A program made the position numbers and the translations under genes. Shown here piece after piece: positions 35,101-43,620 of a stretch of DNA of 64,000 nt. The stretch covers positions 1 through 64,000 of the forward strand of contig CAJUMJ010000037.1 of NCBI GenBank assembly GCA_910587095.1. Reading direction: 5' to 3'. Origin of the DNA: an uncultured Lachnospiraceae bacterium. Its GTDB lineage: Bacteria; Bacillota; Clostridia; Lachnospirales; Lachnospiraceae. The notes under the pieces were generated by a model. It ran no database searches, was not told the origin of the DNA, and was given only the letters and a program-made list of their open reading frames with translations. Every line of letters starts with the position of its first letter. Within the stretch, counting starts at the first letter, position 1.

Positions 35101-36035
35101 AAATCGCTTCCAGAGAGAAGGAAATAGAGGAAATCGGGGCGCGGATGAAAGCACTGGAGGAGAAGCTGGAGAGCAGGAAGGAGAACAGGGAGTTTAAAAA
35201 GAAGATCAATTCCCTGGATATTAAGACAAACCTGGAAGACGGGCTTGACAGCCTGCTGGTGGATGTGGAGAAAAGCCTTACGGATTTTTTTGTGCGGGAA
35301 TGCCCTGAAGAAATGGATGAGGAGGATGCGTTTGGCCATATTAAAAATTTCCGGAAGCTTGCAGAAGAAAAACAGCTAGAATTTCAAGCTGCGGTAGACA
35401 GATTATTGGAGAAGGATGTCAAGGAGAAAGGCGACCGGCTGCTTGAGGAATATATAGAAAAGCTGAAAAAATTGAGCGAGGAATACAGCGGCAACGGTTT
35501 GGAGATCCATCTGAAAGACTATGTCAAGGGTTCCCTTGCTCAGCTTCGGGATGAGGTTTCCCTGGTAGACGATTCCCTGGATACCAGGGAAGAATCCCAC
35601 ACGGAACAGAGGAAGAGGAAAGTGGAGAAGACCGGGAGAAGGAAGGGGTGGGACAGAGTGTTCCATATTTCAAGTTGGATTGACCCGACTTATACCTATA
35701 CAACCACGGAAACATATGAGGTCGAAGTAAAAGAGAAAGTAACGTTTGTCAGCCGGGAGAAATTGACGAACCAGTTAATTGCGCCGATCAGAGTCAAATT
35801 GATTAAGGAAAGAGAGAAGGTTTTGAATTATGTCAAAACGGAAACGGTGAGTTTAAAGAACTATTTTGAGGAAAGGTTTGACGAGGTCGACCAAATACTT
35901 TTGTCTTTGACCAGAAGACTGGGAGAGGCTACCAGGTCAAAGGAGGATGCGCAAAAAGCGCTGAAAGAATCCGTGGCGCTTCTTGGGCAGTTGGACGAGA
36001 TCAAAAAGGAACTGGACGCGATTCTGGAGATATAA
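32172..36035 (+). CDS. Tandem-GTPase dynamin-like protein
   Basis: This 1287-aa protein carries two complete dynamin-type GTPase domains. The first has G1 TATMSAGKSTLIN (GKS near 181-183), G3 DTPG near 265 and G4 NMID near 328. The second has ATMSAGKSTLINALLG (near 652-667), DTPG near 749 and NKMD near 818. Both loops have Ala where the first P-loop Gly is usual. A helical linker separates them. The last ~330 residues are rich in charged coiled-coil (EREIASREKEIEEIGARMK and further helices). Dynamin-like proteins remodel membranes; fused pairs such as DynA of Bacillus act on membrane damage and phage attack. It abuts the WYL gene and heads a run of co-directional genes. Confidence 0.9.
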   Translation: MTDNRWLIEYPELAHPLAKEKRKQQISYLDSVAYLVYKYAEDENVANKKVESLARVILRHDEYKAKAGREPEGLSAAVLKTRLGLFQFFSYRYLFLFDSLFLLAADDSEKAERIKEECNTWIGKRFHKETDRLVRLMYRQEALPVRDTLITDEMQKAWTDMRDYLSSDDVKIFFTATMSAGKSTLINAIIGQEISETKKAACTSNVLRFHSLPLKSKRYVLCDGEVTVEGTSREIRETMKKWKQDCAVYGYFHSALSARRITLIDTPGINSARNPEHKRITRDALRECDGDLLVYVIPVENYVGEDDCDHLVYVKRHVKYRKIIFLVNMIDNCDFEDDSLDDILREVREHLGSIGYEEPEVYPISAKAGLAIKKRLDQADVSDNEKSRADTFIKTFAQEEYSHSRFYGKEISGGGLLDDTGKAYENTGLPSLERLLFQNLISLKSGVCADPEGEYRKPAKDADEAETCGRGMESKKTVTTAIEKTIFRQEERKLEREENRYCENQLADGQDGVKKVFIKHNPYKVETKITVDGEKPSPDCPVTPHLNERFQMWVDQLPGLLAEEYNVDRFELTFQGTELDYQDLRLAVEAAEKDGRTFVTKKIDAKEYGEKEKEIKTLFTKIQRLPFEELQAPAVASAFRNALNELLEVNVVATMSAGKSTLINALLGKKLMPSKNGACTATITRIQDDDDSTFKAVVFDESKSELEHYSVLDYQTMKSLNADKRVSEIHVKGNIPFVTSDEISLVLIDTPGPDNANDKSHRLVTEKALDESSKMLVLFVMNGGKLHDDAQDAFLKKIARSMSVDGKQSKERYLFVINKMDGYDDEDDDIAGETIPETVQYLEEMGIENPNIFPAAAEPALLIRRYWSTSDEDEKKKLYAKIETAAKKLINQRQLHLEQYAHLPRSCQKEIDAELERAVEDGDMLAQALVHSGIRGIEEMIKMYVTKYSRPQKITTAVDTFQFHLEGAEAFASTEREIASREKEIEEIGARMKALEEKLESRKENREFKKKINSLDIKTNLEDGLDSLLVDVEKSLTDFFVRECPEEMDEEDAFGHIKNFRKLAEEKQLEFQAAVDRLLEKDVKEKGDRLLEEYIEKLKKLSEEYSGNGLEIHLKDYVKGSLAQLRDEVSLVDDSLDTREESHTEQRKRKVEKTGRRKGWDRVFHISSWIDPTYTYTTTETYEVEVKEKVTFVSREKLTNQLIAPIRVKLIKEREKVLNYVKTETVSLKNYFEERFDEVDQILLSLTRRLGEATRSKEDAQKALKESVALLGQLDEIKKELDAILEI

Positions 36036-36051
36036 GGAGGAGGTAACAGGT

Positions 36052-36624
36052 ATGGTATCGGAGGAGTTTAAAAGAAACGTCGCATTGGCCAAGGTGATGG
36101 AGGTGAGAAGCGCGTTAGTCGACTATTTAATCATGGACAGAACGTTTTCAAAGTTTGACGAAGCGCTTGCCGAGGCGGGTAAGACCTTAAAGGTGGTGGA
36201 GGCGCATGACGGGAGGCCCTTTGAAAATGACAGGAGCAAGTGGGACGAGACTTATTTAAACAGGCAGAAAACGGCGCTGATGATTAATTTTTCGCAGGAG
36301 AGAATCGATCATCTGAAAGCCGTGATCAAACAGGTTCTGCCGGAAAAGGCACGGGACGGTTTGGCGGCGGGCTATACCGGGGCCGGAAAAAATAAGAAGA
36401 CCGGAAAACGTGTCATCAGCGAGACGGAAATCGTCGCGCAGGAAGAAAAGAAAGCGGACGATAAAACCGATACGGGTGTGATTGCCTGCGGGGTGGCTGT
36501 CGCCGCTGTCGGCGCAGTGGCGGCGGTGTGTGGCGTAGGCACGATCGTGGGTGTAGGCTGTACCGCTATGGGAGCGGGCGCCGGAGCGGCGGCCGTGGCC
36601 GCGTACTACAAATGGAAAAGATAG
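36052..36624 (+). CDS. Small protein with a C-terminal glycine-zipper hydrophobic hairpin
   Basis: This 190-aa protein is unassigned. The first ~140 residues are helical and charged (NVALAKVMEVRSALVDYLIM; TALMINFSQERIDHLKAVIK). Residues about 142-186 are an uninterrupted Gly/Ala/Val stretch (VIACGVAVAAVGAVAAVCG, then GAGAGAAAVAAYYKWKR) that resembles a glycine-zipper membrane hairpin. No signal peptide is seen. I chose the ATG at 36052 after AAGGAGGAGG rather than an upstream ATG inside the GTPase gene. A similar glycine-rich segment occurs in the next protein. A membrane-inserting or pore-like partner of the GTPase is a hypothesis. Confidence 0.8.
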   Translation: MVSEEFKRNVALAKVMEVRSALVDYLIMDRTFSKFDEALAEAGKTLKVVEAHDGRPFENDRSKWDETYLNRQKTALMINFSQERIDHLKAVIKQVLPEKARDGLAAGYTGAGKNKKTGKRVISETEIVAQEEKKADDKTDTGVIACGVAVAAVGAVAAVCGVGTIVGVGCTAMGAGAGAAAVAAYYKWKR

Positions 36625-36636
36625 GGGGACAGGAAA

Positions 36637-39600
36637 ATGCCAGAGGACAAATTACCGGTGCCGAAAAAAGAAAGAGATGCGCTGACGCCTGATCCCCAGG
36701 CAATGTCTAAAGGATTTGCGCAAGCGTTTCGGCTTGTCGACGATGTGGTTTTAAAAAACTATATCACCGCTCTCCCGCAATTGGAGGTTGTTCCCTTGGA
36801 CAAAGCCGCTTTGGGCAACAATTTGGGGAAAATCAGGCTGTTTCGGATCAGCGAGATGGTTTATGAGCGGGACGAATCCGCCACATACAAATTCGCCAGT
36901 GTATTTAACGCGGTGGCGGCTACGGACAGCGCGATCGTGACGGTGATCGACAGCGACGGGGTAAAAACGGATTTTTACCTGGGAATCCGATCGCTGTCGG
37001 AACAAAACAGTACGCAGACGTCGTATGCGACGCTGACAAACGCGATGAAGGGGCAGTTCCCGGGAATGCGGATGGAGAACTTGAAGGAACCTCAGATCAA
37101 GACGCTGCTGGAATCCATAGATTCGGGTGCGCTGACCTCCGTATCCTGCGTGGCAAATAACAAAAATAAGGATTTTGTGGGCAATGAAGCGTATATCCAG
37201 GGGCTTGAGAAGCTGGCGCTTGCCATGCAGGGAAGCCGCTACACGGCGGTTATCATTGCGAATTCAACGTCGCAGGATCAGCTTAATCAGGTTCGCAAAG
37301 GATACGAGACAATATACACACATCTTTCCCCTTACGCAAATTCCGTCGTAAACTACGGGACAAACAGTGCATCCTCGATCAACCGGACCGAGACACAGGG
37401 CGAGCAAAGCAGCAACGCGCACACGGAGAATCAATCGAATACGGAGACGAAAACCGAGACGAAAAATGTCGGCGAGAGCGTTACCAAGTCGGGAAAAATA
37501 TTCGGCAGCAAGGTTGGCAGCACGATAGGAGCTACTTTGTCTGTGGCAGGAGCCGTGGTAGGCAGTGTGATACCCGGCATCGGAACGGCAATCGGGGCCG
37601 GTGTCGGAGGCGCGATCGGAGGATTGGTTGGCGCCGCCATCTCGACCGCGACAGACAAAACGGTTTCAAGGACTTCCGGCGGCGGCAGTGAGAGCCTGTC
37701 ATCGGCGGTTACGAGCGGGACAAGCGACACGGTTACGGAAGGGACGTCGCATAGTTTGGCAACCTCTCTCGGACTGACAAGCGGGCAGTCGGAAAATTTG
37801 CAGCTGACCGTTCAGAATAAGCCGATCATGGATATGCTGGACAGGATTGACAGGCAAATCAAGCGTCTGGACGAATTTGAAAGCGTAGGCATGTGGGAAT
37901 GCGCCGCTTATTTTATGAGCAATGATTCGTCTGTCTCGAAAGCGGCCGCGGCTACCTATAAAGCATTGATGAGCGGAGAGAATACGGGGCTGGAGGTTTC
38001 CGCTCTCAATACGTGGAGGAAATCGAGGAATCTTTTTCCCGAGGAAACGGTACAGAATGAGCGAATATCGGAATATGTACTGAATTTTATTCATCCTGTA
38101 TTTACCTATCAAATTTCGGGGAGGGACATTCCGGTCATGCCGACAAATCTTGTGAGCGGAAATGAACTTGCCATACATATGGGATTGCCGAGAAACTCCG
38201 TGTGCGGTTTTCCGGTCATAGAACATGCGGATTTCGGGAAAGAGGTTGTCAGGTACGGCCAGGACAAGGATGAGCCGGCGATTAAACTCGGAAAAATTTT
38301 CAACATGGGCAGGCCGGTGGAAAACAGTAAGGTGCTATTGGATGTCGAGAGCCTGGCGATGCACACGTTTGTGGCCGGAGCCACGGGAAGCGGAAAGACG
38401 AACACGGTTTGTCAACTGATCGACAAGCTGGTATCCACAAGGAGAGACAGGATCAGTTTTATGGTGATAGAACCCGCAAAGGGGGAATATAAACGCATTT
38501 TCGGACACAGGAAGAGCGTGAGAGTGCTCGGGACAAATCCTGCGTATACGGAGCTTTTGAAAATCAATCCGTTTCGATTTCCGGACGGGATCCATGTGCT
38601 GGAACATATAGACAGGTTTGTCGAAATATGTAACGTCTGCTGGCCGATGTATGCCGCAATGCCCGCCGTCTTAAAAGAGGCGGTGTTGAAATCATATGAA
38701 AACTGCGGATGGGATCTGACTACATCGGAAAATATGATTTCCGACAGGTTGTATCCGTCCTTCCGGGATTTGCTGGAGCAATTGGAATCTGTCATTGACA
38801 ATTCAGGATATTCGCAGGAAGTTAAGTCAAATTATAAGGGAGCGCTGCTTACGAGAGTGAAGTCGCTCACGAACGGCTTAAACGGGATGCTGTTTTCCGC
38901 TAACGAAGTTGACAATTCCGTTTTGTTTGATTCCAACGTGGTCGTTGACCTGAGCAGGGTGGGGGCGCAGGAGACGAAAGCCTTGTTGATGGGAATTCTT
39001 GTGATGCGTCTGTCCGAACACAGAATGGCATTTTCGGAAGAATCCAACGCGAAACTCAGACATATTACCGTTTTGGAGGAGGCGCACAATTTACTGCGGG
39101 CGAACGCTGCGGTATCGGCGGAGGAGGGCGGAAGCGTTGCGGGAAAATCCGTGGAGATGATATCAAACGCGATTGCCGAGATGAGAACATACGGGGAAGG
39201 ATTCGTGATCGCGGACCAGTCGCCCAATGCGGTAGATATATCGGCAATCAGGAATACGAACACAAAGATCATCATGAGGCTGCCGGAGGAGACGGACAGA
39301 AGAATGGTAGGAAAAGCGGCGGCATGCAGGGAGAATCAGATAGATGAGATCGCAAAACTGCCAAAGGGCGTAGCTGTCATTTATCAGAATGACTGGGTCG
39401 AACCGGTTTTGTGCCAGGTAGATCGGTTTGATGGCGTCGAGCGGGAATACGAAAGGAAAGATACTTCGAATTACAGTGCCGACAGCAGGAAGGCCAAGGC
39501 GATTCTGATCAACTGGATTGCCAAAAACAGACTGGATCGTCCGGACGGTATTGATATCCGGAGTTTGGATTGGGCGATAGAAAATGCGGAATGCGGTGTC

Positions 39601-39942
39601 GGAACGAAAATGGAGCTCTATGCCTTGAAAAATGAGCAGAAAAGAAACGGCAGGATTCGGCTCTGGAATGAAAAGGAGTTTTTGAGACAGTCAAACCTGA
39701 TAAAGAATATTTTGAATGCGGATGATATGGTCGAAAAAGCCAGGAGCGTGTCACCTGACATGATCAGTTTTAACTGCTGCTTAAATACCATGATCGCCCG
39801 GCAGCTTGATAGCCCGTCGGATGATGAAATATTGTGCATCAGCCATTGCTTGCTAAAAGTTTACGGCGAGTTAAAAGATGGCGGAATGGAATATTACAGG
39901 AGCTGGTATGAGGAAGTGACCGAAGGGAGGCGTTTGATGTGA
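36637..39942 (+). CDS. HerA/DUF87-type ATPase with N-terminal glycine-zipper region
   Basis: This 1101-aa protein has an unassigned N-terminal domain (to about 250), a Thr/Ser/Asn-rich spacer, and a glycine-zipper segment at about 288-342 (VGSVIPGIGTAIGAGVGGAI). Another Ser/Thr-rich spacer precedes a HerA/FtsK-like motor. The Walker A is VAGATGSGKTNTVC near 579-592, followed by MVIEPAKGEYKRIF; the Walker B is ITVLEEAHNLLRAN near 810-823, with VIADQSPNAVD and IIMRLPEETDRRMVG after it. HerA ATPases form hexamers that move DNA or protein; in defence systems they partner nucleases. Here the next gene, overlapping by four bases, encodes a nuclease domain. The glycine-rich insert suggests a membrane-linked machine. 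Confidence 0.88.
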   Translation: MPEDKLPVPKKERDALTPDPQAMSKGFAQAFRLVDDVVLKNYITALPQLEVVPLDKAALGNNLGKIRLFRISEMVYERDESATYKFASVFNAVAATDSAIVTVIDSDGVKTDFYLGIRSLSEQNSTQTSYATLTNAMKGQFPGMRMENLKEPQIKTLLESIDSGALTSVSCVANNKNKDFVGNEAYIQGLEKLALAMQGSRYTAVIIANSTSQDQLNQVRKGYETIYTHLSPYANSVVNYGTNSASSINRTETQGEQSSNAHTENQSNTETKTETKNVGESVTKSGKIFGSKVGSTIGATLSVAGAVVGSVIPGIGTAIGAGVGGAIGGLVGAAISTATDKTVSRTSGGGSESLSSAVTSGTSDTVTEGTSHSLATSLGLTSGQSENLQLTVQNKPIMDMLDRIDRQIKRLDEFESVGMWECAAYFMSNDSSVSKAAAATYKALMSGENTGLEVSALNTWRKSRNLFPEETVQNERISEYVLNFIHPVFTYQISGRDIPVMPTNLVSGNELAIHMGLPRNSVCGFPVIEHADFGKEVVRYGQDKDEPAIKLGKIFNMGRPVENSKVLLDVESLAMHTFVAGATGSGKTNTVCQLIDKLVSTRRDRISFMVIEPAKGEYKRIFGHRKSVRVLGTNPAYTELLKINPFRFPDGIHVLEHIDRFVEICNVCWPMYAAMPAVLKEAVLKSYENCGWDLTTSENMISDRLYPSFRDLLEQLESVIDNSGYSQEVKSNYKGALLTRVKSLTNGLNGMLFSANEVDNSVLFDSNVVVDLSRVGAQETKALLMGILVMRLSEHRMAFSEESNAKLRHITVLEEAHNLLRANAAVSAEEGGSVAGKSVEMISNAIAEMRTYGEGFVIADQSPNAVDISAIRNTNTKIIMRLPEETDRRMVGKAAACRENQIDEIAKLPKGVAVIYQNDWVEPVLCQVDRFDGVEREYERKDTSNYSADSRKAKAILINWIAKNRLDRPDGIDIRSLDWAIENAECGVGTKMELYALKNEQKRNGRIRLWNEKEFLRQSNLIKNILNADDMVEKARSVSPDMISFNCCLNTMIARQLDSPSDDEILCISHCLLKVYGELKDGGMEYYRSWYEEVTEGRRLM

Positions 39943-40508
39943 GCAGTCCGTTTGCACCGGAAACAGTCATAAAAGAGGTTGTAAAACGTGAAATAGACAG
40001 TGAAATAACTGTCAAGCAGCATGAGACAGAGAAATTAGATGCCAAAATAAAGATAGAAAGATGCGCTCTGCTTCCGAGAACCGGCGGGGAATGGAGCGGC
40101 GAGGCCGGTAATTCCAGGTGGATTCCCGACAAGGATGTGGAGCCGGGAGACAGAAACGGCACCAATCCCGATCACAAAACATGGGAGGAAATAAAAAATC
40201 AGTATGATTTTGAGTCGGTTCCGTTTAATGATGGGGAACCGGATTTTTCCGAGGTGGCAAAGGGTGAAGTGGAAATAAGAGATTTTACGGATGACAGGGA
40301 CGCCAATTTCTCCCAGGCGGATGAAGAGCTTGCAAGACAGCGTGGCTGTACGCCGGAAGAGGTGGACGAATGGAGAGGGGCGAACCGGTATACCTGGCAT
40401 GAATGCAGGGATTGCAGGACAATGCAGAAGGTACCTACCGAGGTACACGGAAATATTTCCCATTCGGGCGGCGTTTCAGAGTATAAGCTTCAGCAGAGGA
40501 CGGTTTAG
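39939..40508 (+). CDS. WHH-type HNH/EndoVII nuclease, toxin-like
   Basis: This 189-aa protein starts at a GTG overlapping the ATPase stop, after GGGAGG. Residues about 45-180 match the nuclease tip of Firmicutes polymorphic toxins. PRTGGEWSGEAGNSRWIP and GEPDFSEVAKGEVEI are followed by the active-site region YTWHECRDCRTMQKVP and TEVHGNISHSGG. The conserved Trp-His and later His residues fit the WHH group of HNH/EndoVII nucleases. The usual LXG or RHS delivery domain is missing; the first ~40 residues are a short charged helix. A DUF6985-like gene follows, the order expected of toxin then immunity. Its target (DNA) is from family knowledge. Confidence 0.8.
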   Translation: MSSPFAPETVIKEVVKREIDSEITVKQHETEKLDAKIKIERCALLPRTGGEWSGEAGNSRWIPDKDVEPGDRNGTNPDHKTWEEIKNQYDFESVPFNDGEPDFSEVAKGEVEIRDFTDDRDANFSQADEELARQRGCTPEEVDEWRGANRYTWHECRDCRTMQKVPTEVHGNISHSGGVSEYKLQQRTV

Positions 40509-40526
40509 GGAAAGGATGCAAAAGAT

Positions 40527-40970
40527 ATGGAAAAGACATGTGTGGATGCCGCGTTTGGTGAAATGACATACAAGCACAGGTGGTATAAGACGCAGAGCGA
40601 ATCCTTTTTTGGCAAGGAGTATGTCATAAAAATTGCCGCGAAGGCTTATTCCGAAAAACCGATTACGGATGAGCAAAGGGACGCGTACCTGCAGTATACG
40701 GAAAAAAAGGATAAGTACGCAAAGATTGTGGGCGAACAGTTGATGCAGTACGTGAATGCCAACTTACAGGAACTGGCGGGAGAATGGGTCGGCGCGAGGA
40801 GAGTGGAGAATATCACGGATTTGGCCGGGATAGTCACGCCGAAAACATTGTTATTTAAACAGGATGGGACGACGCTCCTGCTTTTAGAATGCGCATGGGA
40901 TCTTGAAAACGGGATTGCCGTCAAGCTCTCGCCGGAGATCATGACAGGAAGCCAGAATTTGTTTTTGTAA
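40527..40970 (+). CDS. DUF6985-like protein, probable immunity protein
   Basis: This 147-aa protein opens with a segment like DUF6985/DUF2004 proteins (FGEMTYKHRWYKTQSESFFG, then DEQRDAYLQYTEKKDKY) and ends in LLLLECAWDLENGIAVKLSP. These families occur frequently next to nuclease toxins and are considered immunity proteins. The gene starts 18 bases after the nuclease gene with AGGGAAAGG ahead and is the last gene before a terminator. A role in neutralising the WHH nuclease is inferred from position and family habit, not from a motif. Confidence 0.7.
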   Translation: MEKTCVDAAFGEMTYKHRWYKTQSESFFGKEYVIKIAAKAYSEKPITDEQRDAYLQYTEKKDKYAKIVGEQLMQYVNANLQELAGEWVGARRVENITDLAGIVTPKTLLFKQDGTTLLLLECAWDLENGIAVKLSPEIMTGSQNLFL

Positions 40971-41037
40971 ACAAATGGCAGGTGGCCGGGATGACAAAAG
41001 TTTTGGTTATATAAGTATTTTTATATAAAGATCGGAG

Positions 41038-41072
41038 TAACGCTCTGTCGGAAAACAGGGCGTTATTTTTTT
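41038..41072 (+). terminator. Intrinsic terminator ending the WYL/dynamin cassette
   Basis: TAACGCTCTGT pairs with ACAGGGCGTTA, with one G-U pair, and seven or more T residues follow. Together with the terminator at 30964 it brackets the six genes as one unit. Confidence 0.8.
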
Positions 41073-41246
41073 GCGGGCGGCGGTGGAAGCTTGCCGTTTC
41101 GCGGCATGTGTCAAAATGCGACTTTGGAGTATTTTGTGTGTCTAATAGTTAATAAATTATTTTGAATTATCTTGCAAATAATAGGAGAATGGCGTAAAAT
41201 GGCTATTATGTATCATTATGTAATCCGATAAGGGTTTGGTGAGTGT

Positions 41247-43562
41247 ATGGCGACAGAAGAAAAGACTGAGTTGGTTTTTGATGACGGCAGAATAGAATCC
41301 ATAGAAGAATTTCAGACTCCGGAGCAGCTTTACGAGGAGCTTATTGCGCGTGTGCGAAAATACCACCCTTCGGCGGATATCAGCTTGATTGAGAAGGCGT
41401 ACAAGGTGGCTTACGACGCCCACAAGGGGCAGGCGCGCAAATCCGGGGAGCCCTATATCATCCATCCTCTCTACGTGTCCATTATTCTCGCGGATCTGGA
41501 GATGGATAAGGAGACGATCGTCGCCGGGCTTTTGCATGATGTGGTGGAGGACACCATCATGACGGACGAGGAAATCGGTGAACAGTTCGGCACGGATGTG
41601 GCCCATCTGGTGGACGGCGTCACGAAGTTAGACAAACTGAATTTCCATGGGGAACACGGAAATTACGATAAAGATACGGAGAAACTGGAACGGCAGGCGG
41701 AAAATCTGCGGAAGATGTTTCTCGCCATGGCGAAAGATATCCGTGTCATACTGATTAAGCTGGCTGACCGCCTGCACAATATGCGGACATTGCAGCATAT
41801 GAGGCCGGAGAAGCAGCAGGAGATTTCGAGGGAGACGCTTGACATTTATTCTCCCATCGCCCAGCGTTTGGGTATATCAAAAATTAAGGTGGAATTAGAC
41901 GATTTGTCATTAAAATATTTGGAGCCCGAGGCTTACTACGATCTGGTGGATAAAATTGCCGTCAGAAAGAGCGAGAGGGAGCGCTATATACAGACCATTG
42001 TGGACGAGGTCAGCGTGCATATCAAAAATGCGGGTATCAAGGCGCAGATCGACGGCCGCATCAAGCATTTTTTCAGCATATACAAGAAGATGAAGAACCA
42101 GAATAAGTCCATAGACCAGATCTATGATCTGTTTGCGGTGCGCATCATTGTAGATACGGTGAAGGACTGCTATGCCGCGCTTGGCGTGATCCATGAGATG
42201 TATAAGCCGATTCCCGGCCGCTTTAAGGACTACATCGCCATGCCCAAGTCGAATATGTACCAGTCCCTCCATACCACGCTGATCGGCGCGAGCGGCCAGC
42301 CTTTCGAGATCCAGATCCGCACCTACGAGATGCACAAGGCGGCGGAGTACGGTATCGCGGCCCACTGGAAATACAAGGAGGCATCCGACGGTAAGAAGGT
42401 GGAGACGCAGGAGGAGGAGAAGCTTGTCTGGCTGCGCCAGATTCTGGAATGGCAGCAGGATTTAACGGACAATAAGGAATTTATGAATCTCCTGAAGGAC
42501 GACTTAAACCTTTTTGCGGATACGGTATTTTGCTTTACACCGACAGGAGATGTAAAGAGCCTGCCGGCAGGTTCCACGCCCATTGATTTTGCCTACAGCG
42601 TGCACAGTGCGGTGGGGAATAAGATGATCGGCGCGAGAATCAACGGCAAGCTTGTGACGATAGATTATGAGATCAAAAACGGCGACCGGGTGGAGATTAT
42701 GACGTCACAGAACTCCAAGGGGCCCAGCCGCGATTGGCTGAACGTGGTGAAAAGCACGCAAGCCAAGAATAAAATCAACCAGTGGTTCAAAAACGAGCTG
42801 AAGGAGGATAACATCGTCAAGGGCAGGGAGCTGATTTACGGTTACTGCAAGGCGAAATCGATCAACAGCGCGGATATTCTGACGCCTCAGTATGAGGAGG
42901 CCGTTATTAAGAAGTATGGTTTCCAGAATTGGGATTCGGTGCTGGCAGCAGTAGGTCATGGCGCCCTCAAGGAGGGGCAGGTCATCAACCGTATGCGGGA
43001 ACTTTACGAGAAGGATCACAAGCGTGAGATGACGGATGCTGAGGTGATGGCGGAGATCGAGGAGAGTGTCAGAATCAACCGCGCAAAACCGGGCAAGAGC
43101 AGCAGTGCCATTGTGGTGAAGGGCGTTCATGACGTGGCGGTTCGTTTTTCCAAATGCTGCAGCCCGGTGCCGGGAGACGAGATTGTCGGCTTTGTCACCA
43201 GAGGAAGAGGCATTTCCATACACCGGACGGATTGCGTGAATCTTCTGAATCTGCCCGAGATAGACAGAAACCGTCTGATCGACGCGGAATGGCAGCAGGC
43301 GGAAGGGACGGCTGTCGGCGAGAAATATCTGGTGGAGATCAGTATTTACGCCAACAACAGAAACGGTCTTCTGGCAGATGTGTCCAGGGCGCTCACGGAG
43401 AAGGAGATCGATATCCAGGCGCTGAATACGAGAGTGAACAAGCAGGGTACGGCGACTATTATGGTCAGCTTTGAGATCGGCAGCAAGGAGGAACTGCAGC
43501 GGATCATCGATAAGATCAGAACCATAGAGAGCATTATAGATATTGAGAGAACGACCGGCTAA
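41247..43562 (+). CDS. relA: Bifunctional (p)ppGpp synthetase/hydrolase RelA/SpoT
   Basis: This 771-aa enzyme has every domain of the long RSH family. It has an HD hydrolase domain near residues 55-160 (YIIHPLYVSIILADLE; LLHDVVEDTIMTDE) and a synthetase domain near 240-350 (YKKMKNQNKSIDQIYDLFAV; PGRFKDYIAMPKSNMYQSLH). A TGS domain near 405-465 (CFTPTGDVKSLPAGSTPIDF) and a C-terminal ACT domain follow. It makes and degrades (p)ppGpp in response to starvation. The HD motif is intact, so both activities are likely. It starts at the ATG at 41247, 170 bases after the preceding terminator, and is followed by an MBL hydrolase gene. Confidence 0.96.
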   Translation: MATEEKTELVFDDGRIESIEEFQTPEQLYEELIARVRKYHPSADISLIEKAYKVAYDAHKGQARKSGEPYIIHPLYVSIILADLEMDKETIVAGLLHDVVEDTIMTDEEIGEQFGTDVAHLVDGVTKLDKLNFHGEHGNYDKDTEKLERQAENLRKMFLAMAKDIRVILIKLADRLHNMRTLQHMRPEKQQEISRETLDIYSPIAQRLGISKIKVELDDLSLKYLEPEAYYDLVDKIAVRKSERERYIQTIVDEVSVHIKNAGIKAQIDGRIKHFFSIYKKMKNQNKSIDQIYDLFAVRIIVDTVKDCYAALGVIHEMYKPIPGRFKDYIAMPKSNMYQSLHTTLIGASGQPFEIQIRTYEMHKAAEYGIAAHWKYKEASDGKKVETQEEEKLVWLRQILEWQQDLTDNKEFMNLLKDDLNLFADTVFCFTPTGDVKSLPAGSTPIDFAYSVHSAVGNKMIGARINGKLVTIDYEIKNGDRVEIMTSQNSKGPSRDWLNVVKSTQAKNKINQWFKNELKEDNIVKGRELIYGYCKAKSINSADILTPQYEEAVIKKYGFQNWDSVLAAVGHGALKEGQVINRMRELYEKDHKREMTDAEVMAEIEESVRINRAKPGKSSSAIVVKGVHDVAVRFSKCCSPVPGDEIVGFVTRGRGISIHRTDCVNLLNLPEIDRNRLIDAEWQQAEGTAVGEKYLVEISIYANNRNGLLADVSRALTEKEIDIQALNTRVNKQGTATIMVSFEIGSKEELQRIIDKIRTIESIIDIERTTG

Positions 43563-43620
43563 CAAAGCGAAAAGAACTTTTAAAGCTTGGCAGCAGAGGC
43601 AGCCTCGCTAAGAAATTCTA

